Below the pieces are notes generated by a model. That model had not been told where the DNA came from. It saw only the letters and a program-made list of their open reading frames with translations, and made no database searches. Both the position numbers and the translations under genes were made by a program. From NCBI GenBank assembly GCA_037349315.1, contig JBAIAC010000276.1:62001-126000 (forward strand): a DNA stretch of 64,000 nucleotides, given 5' to 3'. Source of the DNA: Chelydra serpentina (lineage: Eukaryota; Chordata; Testudines; Chelydridae). Positions 26,071 through 36,456 of the stretch are shown here, piece by piece (the stretch's first letter is position 1; every line of letters begins with the position of its first letter).

Positions 26071-26240
26071 GATCTGAGATTTAACTAGAAAAAGAAGAAG
26101 GCCTCAGGGTGCCAGATGGAGGAGCAGGCTGGGGCTAGGGCTGCTAAGGGAGCCAGAGTAGCAAGTTTTCTGTATTGTTTCCCGCCTCTTTTTCTTGACT
26201 AGTTTCTCTTCTGCACCTAACTTGCTATTTTCTCATGTGA

Positions 26241-26313
26241 GTCTGGCTAACTCAGTTGGTAGAGCCCCAGACTTTTAATCTGAGCGTCCAGGGTTCAAGT
26301 CCCTGGTCAGGTG
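26241..26313 (+). tRNA. tRNA-Lys (anticodon TTT)
   Basis: 73 nt; T-stem CAGGG/CCCTG, loop CTTTTAA. The acceptor is GTCTGGC/GTCAGGT. GCCC replaces GCAT in the D/anticodon junction. No close T-run. Confidence 0.78.
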
Positions 26314-26626
26314 TAAAAGGCATCATATTCTCCAAAAGGCAGTTGTTCAGTACCTTCCTTCACACTATTATTTTCTTTTCAGGACTTGGGCTTTCCTAGG
26401 AAGGGCCATTTTCTGCCTGTGACTAACAGGACAACTTTCTCACATGCCCACTGGCCTCTCAGTCTGGAGGAAGGAAGGCTTCTGGGTCTGGGTTTTCTGT
26501 GCGCAGAGAGCCAGACACCTGAAGGTCTGCAAGTTTTGAGGGAAATGGGGAACGTCTGTACTTTGGAATAGGCAGGTGTTGTCTTGGACCATCAAATGGA
26601 ACAGTTGCAAATCACTGTGCGAGGCA

Positions 26627-26700
26627 GGCCCGATGGCTTAGCTGGCTAAAGCACCTGCCTAGTAAACAGAAGATCCTGGGTTCAACTCCCAGTGGTGCCT
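26627..26700 (+). tRNA. tRNA-Thr (anticodon AGT)
   Basis: Loop CTAGTAA, T-stem CTGGG/CCCAG. The acceptor GGCCCGA/TGGTGCC has two mismatches, so this copy is weaker than the one at 556. T-run at 26712-26715. Confidence 0.75.
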
Positions 26701-27087
26701 TGGTGTACGGCTTTTGTCTCCTCTGTTCACATTTCCCTATGTCTTTCTAGGAAACAGAAGAGACCTTTCTTGGCAATCCAAGTAACTGCTTGCTAAGGAA
26801 AAGGCTTCTTTGAAGAGGAGCATTAGAAAGAATCAAATCACGAGCCTGGAGCTGATGAAAAGGCTGCTGTGACCGGCCTTGGCAAGGCGGTGGCTTCCAC
26901 TGCAGTTGCTGCAACACAAGAGCCTGTGCCACACGTCCTTGTGATTCGCTGGGGATGTCTGCACACAGAGACCCTGACAGACAATCTCTGCAGGTCTGGC
27001 GGGAAATGGAGAGTTACTCTCCTGTCACCTTCCTTTTGATTGTCATTGATGAAAAATGGAGCAGTTGGGAGAAAAGTCCCAGACAGC

Positions 27088-27114
27088 GGCACCGTGGCTA
27101 AGCTGGCAGAGTGC
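27088..27114 (+). pseudogene. 5' fragment of a tRNA-Thr at a duplicon junction
   Basis: GGCACCGTGGCTAAGCTGGC resembles the Thr acceptor and D-arm, then switches to sequence that elsewhere flanks the Gln/Lys unit. It marks a recombination breakpoint. Confidence 0.4.
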
Positions 27115-27339
27115 AAGAGGGGACTTGAGTGCCAGAGGGGATGTTTGATCCAGGCGTCTGGCCATGCCTGGAGTCCTGTAGGTAGGGGTTGCGGGCTCCA
27201 TTTCTTCTGAGTCCTGAAGCTGGGCTGCAGCCTGGCCTAGGAGGCAGCCAGATGGGTTGACATGTCCCCTGCACTCCCTGGTTCTCTCCATCTGCTCCCG
27301 CTCTAGAGGCTTTTTTCTATCCCATCTCTCCTACTCTTC

Positions 27340-28290
27340 TCTTCTGTGCTCTCTCTTCCCTGCTCCCCTTTGTTTTCCATGGGACCTGGCCCCATAGTTC
27401 TCTGTTGTGCAATATCGTGTTTAACTTTCCAAATCAGCTGGTGCCTGGAGAATATTTCCAGGTGGTTGCCCCCTACGTAGATTGCAGTGATGTCTGGTGT
27501 GTCCTCATGGGGAACCAGCTCACAAAAAAGAGCCAGGAGCTGGTCCCAGTGTATCCCCCATCTGCTGTGCGGAGAGAAAATTACCTCCATAGATAAAATT
27601 ACCTCCGTAGATAATTCTGCCACAGAGACTGCTGGCTCCCTGGCTCCTCTCCATCCCCAATGGGGATTTTCACATGTAGAAAGGAGGGTTTGGGGAGCAA
27701 AGATTGAGAGGGTGTCGGGGGGCTGAAAGGATGGGCAGTGCTCTGGGCTCTGCTTGAGAGATCCTGGCAGAGGGGCCGGTGAGGGAGGAAGGATTGTAGA
27801 TTTGTGGTGTCTGACCTGCACTCTGCAGAGGAGGTGATAAGTGACGGGGCATTTTTGATTCCTCCCCCCGTCAGTGTCCTGCAGTCTTGACTCCTGTACC
27901 CCCCCACAACCCCAGTCCTAACTCCTGCACCCCCGCCCACATTCCCACCCCCCGCCACATTCCTACCTGCACCCCTCGCACCAAACGGGAGCTGCCCCAG
28001 GTCAGTGCTCCACACCCCAACCTCCTGCCCCAACCCTGAGCCCCCTCCCTCACCCTGACACCTGGCCAGACCCTGCACCCCAACCCCCAGCCTGCTCCTG
28101 CCCCCTAACTCCCTTCCTCCTTTGCCCCATTCCTGCCTCACTTCCTCCTTTGGCAAGTCACACAACGGAGGCCAGCAGGGAGACCGGCCTCCCTAGGCCA
28201 ACCTCCAAGGGCTGAGGAGGCCAAGCCACAAGGCTCCAAGAGGTGACTGGCCGAGATCCTCCAGCTTCCCCTGGCTGATGCCAAGGCGCT
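27340..28290. repeat. Duplicated block; no gene confirmed
   Basis: 27600-27870 repeats 48840-49110 almost exactly. 27400-27600 has an inverted relative at 60115-60250. 27880-28120 is a C-rich low-complexity repeat. Confidence 0.6.
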
Positions 28291-28413
28291 TTCTCAGCTC
28301 GTTTCACCACCCTCTGTCCTGCAGGGGTTGGGGTTATCCCAGGGACAGGCCAGTGGCAGAAGGAGGAGTGTCTTGCGGGACAGCTAGGGGAGAGGGAAAA
28401 AAGTTAACTGTCA

Positions 28414-28486
28414 TGTTTCTGCCTGGTTTTGAACCAGGGACCTTTTGCGTGTTAGGCAAACGTGATAACCACTACACTACAGAAAC
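28414..28486 (-). tRNA. tRNA-Val (anticodon AAC)
   Basis: Acceptor GTTTCTG/CAGAAAC, loop CTAACAC, T-arm CCTGG-TTCAAAA-CCAGG. Minus-strand T-run from A28397-28402. Likely functional. Confidence 0.9.
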
Positions 28487-28826
28487 TTCCTTCAAATGCC
28501 AACCACTTGGCTGGTGCTCACGCTGGCACACACCGATGGGCGAACCTGGAGAAAGTGGCAGCAGCCCTTCGAGAGATCGACTGGTAGAGCAAAGGGCTGG
28601 AGCCGGAGCTCAGGACCTCAACCTTCTCTTGCCCTTGTGACTCCAGCTTGAAGGAGAGCTTCTTTTCCTTCCCCTTGCTGAGGAAGAGCAAGAGAAGAAG
28701 GAAAGCCCAGGTGGGCACAAGTCTTTTCCTGCTGGGGAGCCTGAAATGAGGGAGTCGTGGTGGGTAGAGGTACCACTGCGCTTCGAGAAAACAGCCCACC
28801 ACTGCACACAAAGGGACCAAAGAGCA

Positions 28827-28899
28827 TACCAAAGCCTGGGATTGACCCAGGGACCTTTAGAGCTTCAGTCTAACGCTCTCCCAACTGAGCTACTTCGGT
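28827..28899 (-). tRNA. tRNA-Phe (anticodon GAA)
   Basis: Acceptor ACCGAAG/CTTTGGT is fully paired, D-arm GCTCAGTTGGGAGAGC, loop CTGAAGC. The T-loop is GTCAATC rather than TTCAATC. Best preserved Phe copy in the window. Confidence 0.82.
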
Positions 28900-29525
28900 C
28901 ACTACAGGACACTTTTCTGGCCTGCTGCTTCTCTGTCCGGGATGTTTTTGCCAGTCATGGAACACAAAAAGGACGTCATTGCGAGCGGCCCATGGAGGGA
29001 AGATGAATTTTTTTTCCTGCCTTGCTCAGCTTGATTTGCTTCCTCACCCCATTCCTGCCTTAGTTCCTGGGTTACCTGGTGGCTGAAGGCGACTGGGGCC
29101 CAGCGGTACGGGGAGGAATTTGGGCAGCTAGACCCCACTAGCAAGACTCCTGCCGCGATTTGTCGCCCCACCCCGTTGTCCCTGGTTCAGCTACTGCAGC
29201 TCAAATTCTCCAAGACTTCCCCCCGCACCCAGCTCCCTCTCCTGCCATCCCCATCTGGATCCTCAATGCCCCTCACACACTTTGTAAGAACAGGAGAATG
29301 GCCATACTGGGTTATACCAAAGGGGCTAAGGGGGGCGGCCTGCAGCCCATGACTCCATGGGGCTGGTAGGGGCTGGTACTCATGACGCAGAGTGCTCTGA
29401 ACTCCCAGAGGAGAAGAGGTGGGCTGGACTCTTCCTCCCTCCAACCTACAGCTGACTACTAAACCGGGCCCTGATACTACTCCCTGTCAGTGCTATGTGT
29501 GTCATGGGAAGAGTTCCTTGTGTAA

Positions 29526-29598
29526 ACTTGGCTAGCTCAGTTGGTAGAGTATCAGACTTTTATTCTGAGGGTCCAGGGTTCAAGTCCCTGGTAAGGTA
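29526..29598 (+). tRNA. tRNA-Lys-derived (TTT), decayed
   Basis: D- and T-arms are intact. The anticodon loop is CTTTTAT, with the stem TCAGA/TCTGA kept. The acceptor ACTTGGC/GTAAGGT has a mismatch and wobble pairs. Confidence 0.65.
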
Positions 29599-29619
29599 AA
29601 GGGACACTTTCTCCTTGTG

Positions 29620-30665
29620 ATAACCCCCATGAACTTCTGAAGGTATTTATTAATGACCCTCTTTAACTTTGGGCTGGATGCACTGCTGCTGAGGGTGCTA
29701 AAACAGTTGGTGAATGTGATTACAGGGCCATTGGCTATTATCTTTGAAAACTCATGGTGATCAGTGGAGGTCCCAGATGACTGGGAAAAGGGTAATATAG
29801 TGCCCGTCCTTGAAGAAGGCAGGATGCAGGGAACTACAGGCCGGTAGTTGGCAGCCGGTATCAAGTGGAGTGCCCCAAGGGTCGGTCCTGGGGCTGGTTT
29901 TGTTCAATATATTTATTAATGATCTGGAGGATGGTGTGGACTGCACCCTTAGCAAGTTTGCAGATGACATTAAACTGGGAGGAGTGGTTGATACGCTGGA
30001 GGGTAGGGATAGGATACAGAGGGACCTAGACACATTAGAGGATTGGGCCAAAAGAAATCTGATGAGGTTCAACAAGGACAAGTGCAGAGTCCTGCACTTA
30101 GGACGGAAGAATCCCATGCACTGCTACAGACTAGGGACCGAATGGCTGGGCAGCAGTTCTGCAGAAAAGGACCTAGGAGTTACGGTGGACAAAAAGCTGA
30201 ATATGAGACAACAGTGTGTCCTTGTTGCCAAGAAGGCTAATGGCATTTTGGGCTGTATAAGTAGGAGCATTTCCAGCAGATCGAGGGACGTGATTATTCC
30301 CCTCTATTCGGCACTGGTGAGGCCTCATCTAAAGTATTGTGTCCAGTTTTGGGCCCCACACTATAAGAAGGATGTTGATAAATTGGAAAGAGTCCAGCGG
30401 AGGGCAACAAAAATCATTAGGGGGCTGGAGCACATGACTTATGAGGAGAGGCTGAGGGACCTGGGATTGTTTAGCCTGCAGAAGAGAAGAATGAGGGTGG
30501 ATTTGATAGCTGCTTTCAACTACCTGAAAGGGGGTTCCAAAGAGGCTGGATCTAGACTGTTCTCAGTGGTAGAAAATGACAGAACAAGGAGTAATGGTCT
30601 CGAGTTGCAGTGCGGGAGGTTTAGGTTGGATAAAGTGGAACAGTTGGAAGGGTTTTCTTTAGGCA
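29620..30665 (+). mobile_element. CR1 LINE fragment with internally deleted reverse transcriptase
   Basis: 29620-29850 matches the upstream part of CR1 ORF2 (ggactacaggcc-type phrase). At about 29845 it jumps to AGTTGGCAGCCGGTATCAAG. A 3' ORF2 segment then stays open from 29810 to 30688: [14 protein letters not shown] catalytic box (residues 50-53), [46 protein letters not shown]. The jump deletes the middle of the RT domain. The 3' end is cut off by the Thr tRNA at 30666. The element cannot move by itself. Confidence 0.88.
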
Positions 30666-30739
30666 GGCACCATGGCTTAGCTGGCTAAAGCACCTTTCTA
30701 ATAAACAGGCGATCGTGGGTTCAACTCCCCGTGGTGCCA
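30666..30739 (+). tRNA. tRNA-Thr-derived with anticodon AAT
   Basis: GGCACCA/TGGTGCC acceptor is perfect and the body matches the Thr-AGT copies, but the loop reads CTAATAA, giving AAT (an Ile anticodon). The anticodon and T-stems have mismatches. T-run at 30750-30753. Most likely a pseudogene. Confidence 0.7.
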
Positions 30740-31950
30740 ACCTGTGGAGTTTTCTCTTTGCTGTCAGGGCAGGGACAGTGTTTGGAGATGTTTCCCCCCC
30801 CCAGGATCTGCAGGGACATGCTGGCCACTTTCAGGAGCAGTGTAGCATGGAGGGAGGGGACAGGGAGCCACCTTAGTGTTTCTGGCACATTTCTACGCTT
30901 TGGGTCTCTGTGGGGGCAGTGTCAGAGGGGGCTCTGGCCTCTGGGCTCCCACCTCAGCTTGCTGGCCGACAGGGATGTTAGGGTGCAGGGAGCGGGAAGG
31001 ACGAACCTGAGCATAAGAACTGCCATAGTGGGTCAGAGGAACAGTTCATCTGGTCTCGTATCCCGTCTTCTGACAGCGGCCAGGGCCAGGTGCTTCTGAG
31101 GGAAGGAACACAACAGCCACTCACTGAGTGAACCGTCCCATCCTCCCCTCCCAGCATCTGGCAGTCAGAGGGACATGCAGAGCATGGGGATGCAGCATCC
31201 CTGATTCCCTCGGCTAACAGCTGATGCCCCGACCCTGAGGAACTGGTCAAATTCTTTGTTGAACCCGCTTGTAGTTTTGGCCTTCAACACATAATGAACA
31301 CACACCTGCAACCCCCCGAATTCTAAACACATGGGTTACACACCCTGAGGTCAAGACATTTTAATCAATACAGGATATTTTGTTCTGATGGGCCTCTTTG
31401 ATCCCGAGCCTTTAGGGTGCCGTAAGGCCACTTCCACAAAAGCTGGAGCCTAAATCCTGAATGAAACTTGGTCTCCCCTCAGCCTTTTCCTGTTCCCTCT
31501 CCCAGACATTTCATAGACTTGAGGCCTTATCGACACTCCAAGCCCATGTTAACTCAAGTTCTGTCAGCATAGACTCGCTACGGTTACTATGTCACTTCTG
31601 TGACTTACTTGTGCTATTCTAATAAATACACTAGACCTGTAATGGTGATAAATGACACCACCATACAAGTATATTGAAGGCGAACCCTAAGGAAATGAAG
31701 AGTTTAAATTATCCTCCACATGGCCCGTGTCCCACTAAAATAAATCCAACCCACAGGTCACAAGTATCAATGTCAGGATGCTGGATGGTGCTGAGAGTTT
31801 GCCTGACACCTCAGGGACACAGCGTGAGGTAGCGTCCCAGGTATCTCTAGGAAAGGAGCAGAACTGGATTGACTTGGTCTGGGGAGAGAGTCTCAGGGGT
31901 CTGTGTAGACGTATTGCCCTGGTTAGAAACTGTGGCTAAAACACAGGCCT
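30740..31950. other. No gene seen; repeat fragments
   Basis: 31010-31290 carries the unclassified 'ataagaactgccata..gggtcag' repeat. The rest has no recognisable feature. Confidence 0.4.
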
Positions 31951-32032
31951 CGCTGTGAGCAGGATTTGAACCTGCGCAGGGGAACCCTATTGGATTTCAA
32001 CTCCAACACCTTAACCACTCGGCCATCACAGC
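31951..32032 (-). tRNA. tRNA-Ser (anticodon TGA)
   Basis: 82 nt with a long variable arm (GGGGTTCCCC-type hairpin), acceptor GCTGTGA/TCACAGC perfectly paired, and anticodon stem TTGGA/TCCAA around GTTGAAA. T-stem GCAGG/CCTGC. Minus-strand T-run from A31938-31941. Likely functional; position 32 is G instead of C. Confidence 0.92.
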
Positions 32033-32396
32033 TGTGAGCACAGGAAGGCTCCAATGCCAGAGACACTGGTAAATAATCCCAACGCCTGGGTTGAAGTCAC
32101 CTGAAATCCAGAAATCAAACAGCAAACCTGGCTCCCAAAGCACAGGGGGGATTTGTGGTTTGTTCTCTTTGCTTAGCCACGTGCAGTAGCACAGAGAGGG
32201 CTTTGCAAAGTCTCCCCTCCCACAGAGTGGGAAAGAATTGTGCACTTGAAGCTTGATTTGAATGATGATGTCTGGACCCCTTTGGCGCTCAAGTCACAAC
32301 AGTAAGCGGGCAAAAGACAGGCTCCCACGTCACTGGAGAGAGCAAGACGAAGCCTTGGAACACCCAGTAGTGTTAGGTGGCAAAAGAGCTTCCCCA

Positions 32397-32467
32397 AGGT
32401 CCCACTGAGACTTGAACTCGGATTGCAGGATTCAAAGCCCTGAGTGCTGCCCTTACACCATGGGACC
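32397..32467 (-). tRNA. tRNA-Gln (anticodon TTG)
   Basis: Perfect acceptor GGTCCCA/TGGGACC, loop CTTTGAA, anticodon stem CAGGG/TCCTG. The D-loop is short. Minus T-run from A32382-32385. Confidence 0.88.
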
Positions 32468-32787
32468 AGCAGTGATAAACTTGGGGTCTTCTGACTTCCA
32501 GTGTAGAAGAGCCTGGGTGGACAATTTTTTGTCTCCCTCACTCAAGGCCTCTCTGGCCAGCCCTGCATTTGCTCAACAAGTTGGTACGCAGAAGTTTGCT
32601 GTAGACCCAGAAGCCTTTCTTCCTCCAGACTGTGAGGCCAGTGGGCGTGTGAGGAAGTTGCCCCTTCAGTCCCAGGCAATAAATGGCCCTTCCTAGGAAA
32701 GGCCAAGTCCTGAAAAGAAAAAAGGAATGTCAAGAACAGATGGCTTCTGAAGTTCTTGCAGGACATGACAGGGGAAAAGGTTCTGTC

Positions 32788-32852
32788 TGCCTAACAAGGG
32801 ACTTGAACCCTGGAACCTCAGTCCTACCCTCTACCAACTGAGCTAGCCAGGA
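32788..32852 (-). pseudogene. tRNA-Lys pseudogene with deleted anticodon arm
   Basis: The D-arm and T-arm match the Lys copies, but the anticodon stem-loop is replaced by GGGTAGGACTGAG and about eight bases are lost. Confidence 0.75.
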
Positions 32853-33524
32853 TCACATGGAAAACGGGCACATTTGGTGCAGAAGAGAAACTAGTCAAGA
32901 AAAAGAGGGCGGGAAACAATACAGAAAACCTGCTACTCTCTCTCTCTTAGCAGCCCTAGCCCCAGCCTTCTCCCCCATCCTGAGACCTTCTTCTTTTTTT
33001 AGTTAAATAATGGATCCAGGAGAAAACACGGTTATACAAAGCAAAACGAAATCACAGACAAAAATGCCATTGAGGAAGAGGGGGGATTTCTATGAGCTTG
33101 CGCTGTGCAGATTTTTCTATACAGTGCAAGAGAGAAGGGGGGTGGGTTCCAACCCTTCACATCTACAACTCCCCAAAACTCTACAACATTTAAAAGTCCA
33201 CAATATTCTCGAGCCTCTGGGGATTCCAAAACTCCAGAAAGCTTTGGGGCCTCAAGAAATCCGAACAGCTCACCTTCCCTGTCTCCAGATGCACAAGAGA
33301 TTTTGGTCAGGACGGCTTGACAAAATGTTCACAATAGGTTGGGGCTCTAGAACTTGCCACCTTGGCTACCGCTGCCTGCAGTCCTGCGGTTTGACCCAAT
33401 GGTTGGGATTCTCACAGCTTCACCTGATACCCACAAGTCTGGCCCTTGTGTTTGCTGCCACACTTTCCCCCTTGCCCACATGACACTTAAGGAAAGGAGA
33501 GCCAGGGCCAGGCTTCACAGTCAT

Positions 33525-33850
33525 AGCTACTCCATACGAAGCCAGTCAGGACTCTGCGAGAGCCTCCTCTCTCTGAGCAGACTGTCTCCAGGGCAAGAAG
33601 CTTACACAGCTTCCACCTTCCTGGGTCTGACTTCGGGGAACTCAGCGTCCCCTTCCACACTGTTCACTTCCCGCAGTGAGTCCGCACAGGCGGGGCTCCT
33701 GGGGGAGCCAGAGGGCCCTGCCCCCCAACTCCGCAGTCAGACGTGACTCTCAGCAGCCGGTAAAACAGAAGGTTTATTAGAGGACAGGAACAGAGTCTAA
33801 AACAGAGCTTGTAGGTATAGAGACCAGGACCCCTCAGTCAGGTCCATCTA
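33525..33850 (-). repeat. Inverted ERV-type LTR fragment
   Basis: Reverse complement of the AATAAA-bearing part of the 18005 LTR family. It is joined at 33849 to a MITE end. Confidence 0.65.
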
Positions 33851-33932
33851 GGGTGACCAGACAGCAAATGTGAGAAATCGGGTCACGGGGTGGGGGGTAA
33901 TAGGAGCCTATATAAGAAAAAGCCCCAAATAA
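33849..33932. mobile_element. Partial hAT-type MITE
   Basis: Starts TAGGGTGACCAGACAG and runs through 'taataggagcctatataagaaaaagccccaaat', then breaks off at the start of a duplicate of 57028 onward. Confidence 0.65.
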
Positions 33933-34438
33933 AGCAGGAAGAATGGGAGCCTTCACAGCCCACCCGATCTACCATAACATCATTACGGAAAAAAATTCTC
34001 AATGATCTCTCAGTAAAAGATCAAAAACAGCCAGTGTCCGCATCACGCTACGGGCATTGGGATGTTCTTTACATTTGCCAGACCAACCTAACTAACACCT
34101 GATATACATTTAAAGCTCTTCTTTTCACAAAGTTGCTCGTTTTCAGGGTCTACTTTGTCTCCAGACAGATCCATTCTCTTTCAGAACGGCCTTGCTCTTT
34201 CTCTCTGTTTCGTTCATTGACGTATCGGAGTAAAAACTCCCCTGCACTCCATTCTCAGACAAACACTAGTATTAAGTGTTTGCTACTGATTGGTCCAGAC
34301 AGCATTTGTCGAGCAGAAGATGACATTTCTGGGGGATTGTTCCCAAGACCCAGTACTTAGTGTTCAAACATCTCCCAGCTTCCTTGGTGAAAATAACACC
34401 AAGGTTTGTTTGCAATGTACAGGAAGACAATAACTTTT
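33933..34438. repeat. Direct duplicate of 57028-57725
   Basis: The same 'gcaggaagaatgg..cagcccacccgat' start and the same order of phrases throughout. It lacks the DNA element inserted at about 57192-57407, so it is the empty-site paralogue. No gene. Confidence 0.75.
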
Positions 34439-34511
34439 CACCCCAGATGGGGCTTGAATCCACACTCTCTGGCTTTGGAAGCCAATCCCTTATCCATTAG
34501 CCCACTGGGAC
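34439..34511 (-). tRNA. tRNA-Arg(CCT)-type backbone with anticodon CCA
   Basis: GTCCCAG/CTGGGGT acceptor pairs throughout with wobbles. D-arm GGCTAATGGATAAGGGA and stem TTGGC/GCCAG are Arg-CCT-like. The loop TTCCAAA gives CCA, the Trp anticodon. The T-stem has one A-C mismatch at pair 53-61. No clear T-run. Could be a pseudogene. Confidence 0.72.
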
Positions 34512-35378
34512 CCTGATGTACAGGTGTTGGAGGGATAGAAATTCCCTCTCCCAAATGCACATTCCTCACATTCGCTAGGAAGCCAAATACCCGCTTTATG
34601 CGCCTTACAGAAATGTCACATCCCCTGTCAGCGAGGCAACTGGGCAGGTCGCTGTCAGAGCTGAGCCCCACCTTTCTGCAGCCATCTTTAGAGAAGAACC
34701 CCACCCCAGAGTCACCCCTCCCTCCGTCAGCAACTCTATGTCTGTCGCTCCAAGTGGCAGTAGGATGATTAAGGGGCGAATCCAGGGCTGGAAGGGGGGT
34801 CAGGTCAGCCTGTGAGGAGTAACCAGGTGGGGCAGACCCAGGGGGAGGCTGTGGGCTGCTGGTCGGTCGTTGGGATCAGAGCTCTAGATCAAAGCTGCAC
34901 AGCGACCTGACACCCAGGGTTACAAGGCCGACATAGCGACCCCCTTACCGGCCTCGTGAACCCCAAACCCTAGTTACTCTGGGCACTTAGGAGTCTCTGT
35001 CCCTTAATCACTTCTGGGAGCTCCCCAGCAGGCTGCGGGCGTCAGCCGCCTCCTGCCTCACAGGTGAGACTCTTGGCGCTGTGCAAGCCGCCCCCTCGCT
35101 TGCAGGCCCAGGGTAGGAAGCGGGAGGCCCGGTGCGAGCAGAAGAGGGTTTGATTAATCCACCTCTGTGTTATGGGCACAGCACAGTTCCCCTGGGTCCC
35201 TCTGCTGGCTTTTCGTAAGCAGCACCCAGCGGCCCTGGCTCCAGGCTGGTGCCTTGCGAGCTCTGGCACGGGCAGGGAGCGGTGCAGGGGGCTGGGCCGG
35301 GGCCCTGGCAAACCAGCTGCTGGGAGGCATCTTTGAGGCAGCTAAACCGGCCCTTAAGAAGCAAAATCAGGTTATTCC
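34512..35378. other. No gene seen
   Basis: 34530-34740 repeats 57790-58030. The rest shows no exon or repeat that I recognise. Confidence 0.4.
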
Positions 35379-35452
35379 CGTCCCTGGGTGGGCTCGAACC
35401 ACCAGCCTGTCGGTTAGCAGCCGAACGCGCTGACACATTGCGCCACAGAGAC
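35379..35452 (-). tRNA. tRNA-Asn-type backbone with anticodon GCT
   Basis: Acceptor GTCTCTG/CAGGGAC and T-arm GGTGG-TTCGAGC-CCACC are intact and Asn-like. The loop is CTGCTAA, giving GCT (Ser) instead of GTT. The anticodon stem TTCGG/CCGAC has one end mismatch, and the conserved GG of the D-loop is altered. Minus T-run from A35363-35366. Confidence 0.75.
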
Positions 35453-36384
35453 ACACAGAAACAAAACTGCTGTTACCAAGGCTGCTCCGAGCAGCCGGCG
35501 CATCTCCCTGCCAGCGCTGGAGCTCACAAGGCGCTAGGCCGGATGCTGGAGCTGGGGCTGAAGACCCAGCAGGGGGGTGCAGCAGAAGTGGGCTGGGCCC
35601 GAAACCCAGTGGCTGATGGATCAAAACCATTGTGTGCTAGACCTGCACGTCTTCCTTTTTGCTCTGGGCAATCCAGCAAGGAGCAATCAGCAGAGGGCCG
35701 AGAGCCTAGGCCATGGGGCAAGAGGTGGCTGAGGCGGCGGCCGGCCAGGGAGTTAAATCAGCCCAACCCCCCGAGTCTGGATCAATGTCACAAGGTCCCA
35801 GTGTCTCCATGGAAGACAATTTGTTAAATCCCAGGTGAGTGGAGTTAAATCGGTTCTCAGCCTGAGTCCTTTGATCTTAATCCTGAGGATATTGTCCCAC
35901 CATGGGGCCATTTCCCGCCTCTCTTTCAGACAGAAGCACAATTTTCTTTGCACAGACCCAGGAACAGCGAGATCTGTCTCTGTCCCTTGTGCAAAGCAGG
36001 GGGGCAAATTCCCTGGACCCGTCCTCTTCTGCAATGGAACCAATGGACGAGCAGGGGGCCCTGGGCCCATCCAGCCCTGCCAGTGAGATGTTCCCTCCCC
36101 TTCTCCTTAGTGCTGCTGTTGTTATTTCATGGAGTGTCTGGGATGGGGGAAAAGCTGAGTTCACTCCAGGTGGAGGGAAAAAAGGACCCTGAAAATCTCA
36201 GGGCCTCGGGGGAAACCCAACTGCTGCTACTGTGCTGCAAAGTGACCCCAAAGGACCAGCAGCCTTCAGGACAGCAGGATTGGCCTCAGAGCAGGGACTG
36301 TGTCCCCCATGCTGCTGTGAGGCCACTGGATGCTCTGGAGACAGGAGGGCTCTGAGTGTAACCCAGAGCAAACACACCCCGTCT
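35453..36384. repeat. Ala-unit duplicate
   Basis: 35755-36240 is a close direct copy of 21232-21700. Upstream, 35453-35750 resembles iMet-unit flank in inverted form. No confirmed gene. Confidence 0.6.
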
Positions 36385-36456
36385 GGGGATGTAGCTCAGT
36401 GGTAGAGCGCATGCTTTGCATGTATGAGACCCTGGGTTCAATCCCCAGCATCTCCA
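36385..36456 (+). tRNA. tRNA-Ala (anticodon TGC)
   Basis: GGGGATG/CATCTCC acceptor, anticodon stem CATGC/GTATG with loop TTTGCAT, T-stem CTGGG/CCCAG. Better preserved than the 22278 copy, but with no TTTT nearby. Confidence 0.88.

Larger units (their letters stand above)
26071..26957. repeat. Segmental duplicate (copy A2) carrying tRNA-Lys and tRNA-Thr
   Basis: Direct duplicate of 1-888. It lacks the gypsy insertion found at 889, so it preserves the pre-insertion sequence (ggggatgtctgcacac). Confidence 0.85.

Noticed and set aside
29810..30688. Complete functional CR1 reverse transcriptase gene
   Set aside because: The frame is open, but the RT domain lacks its middle part and the 3' end is cut off.
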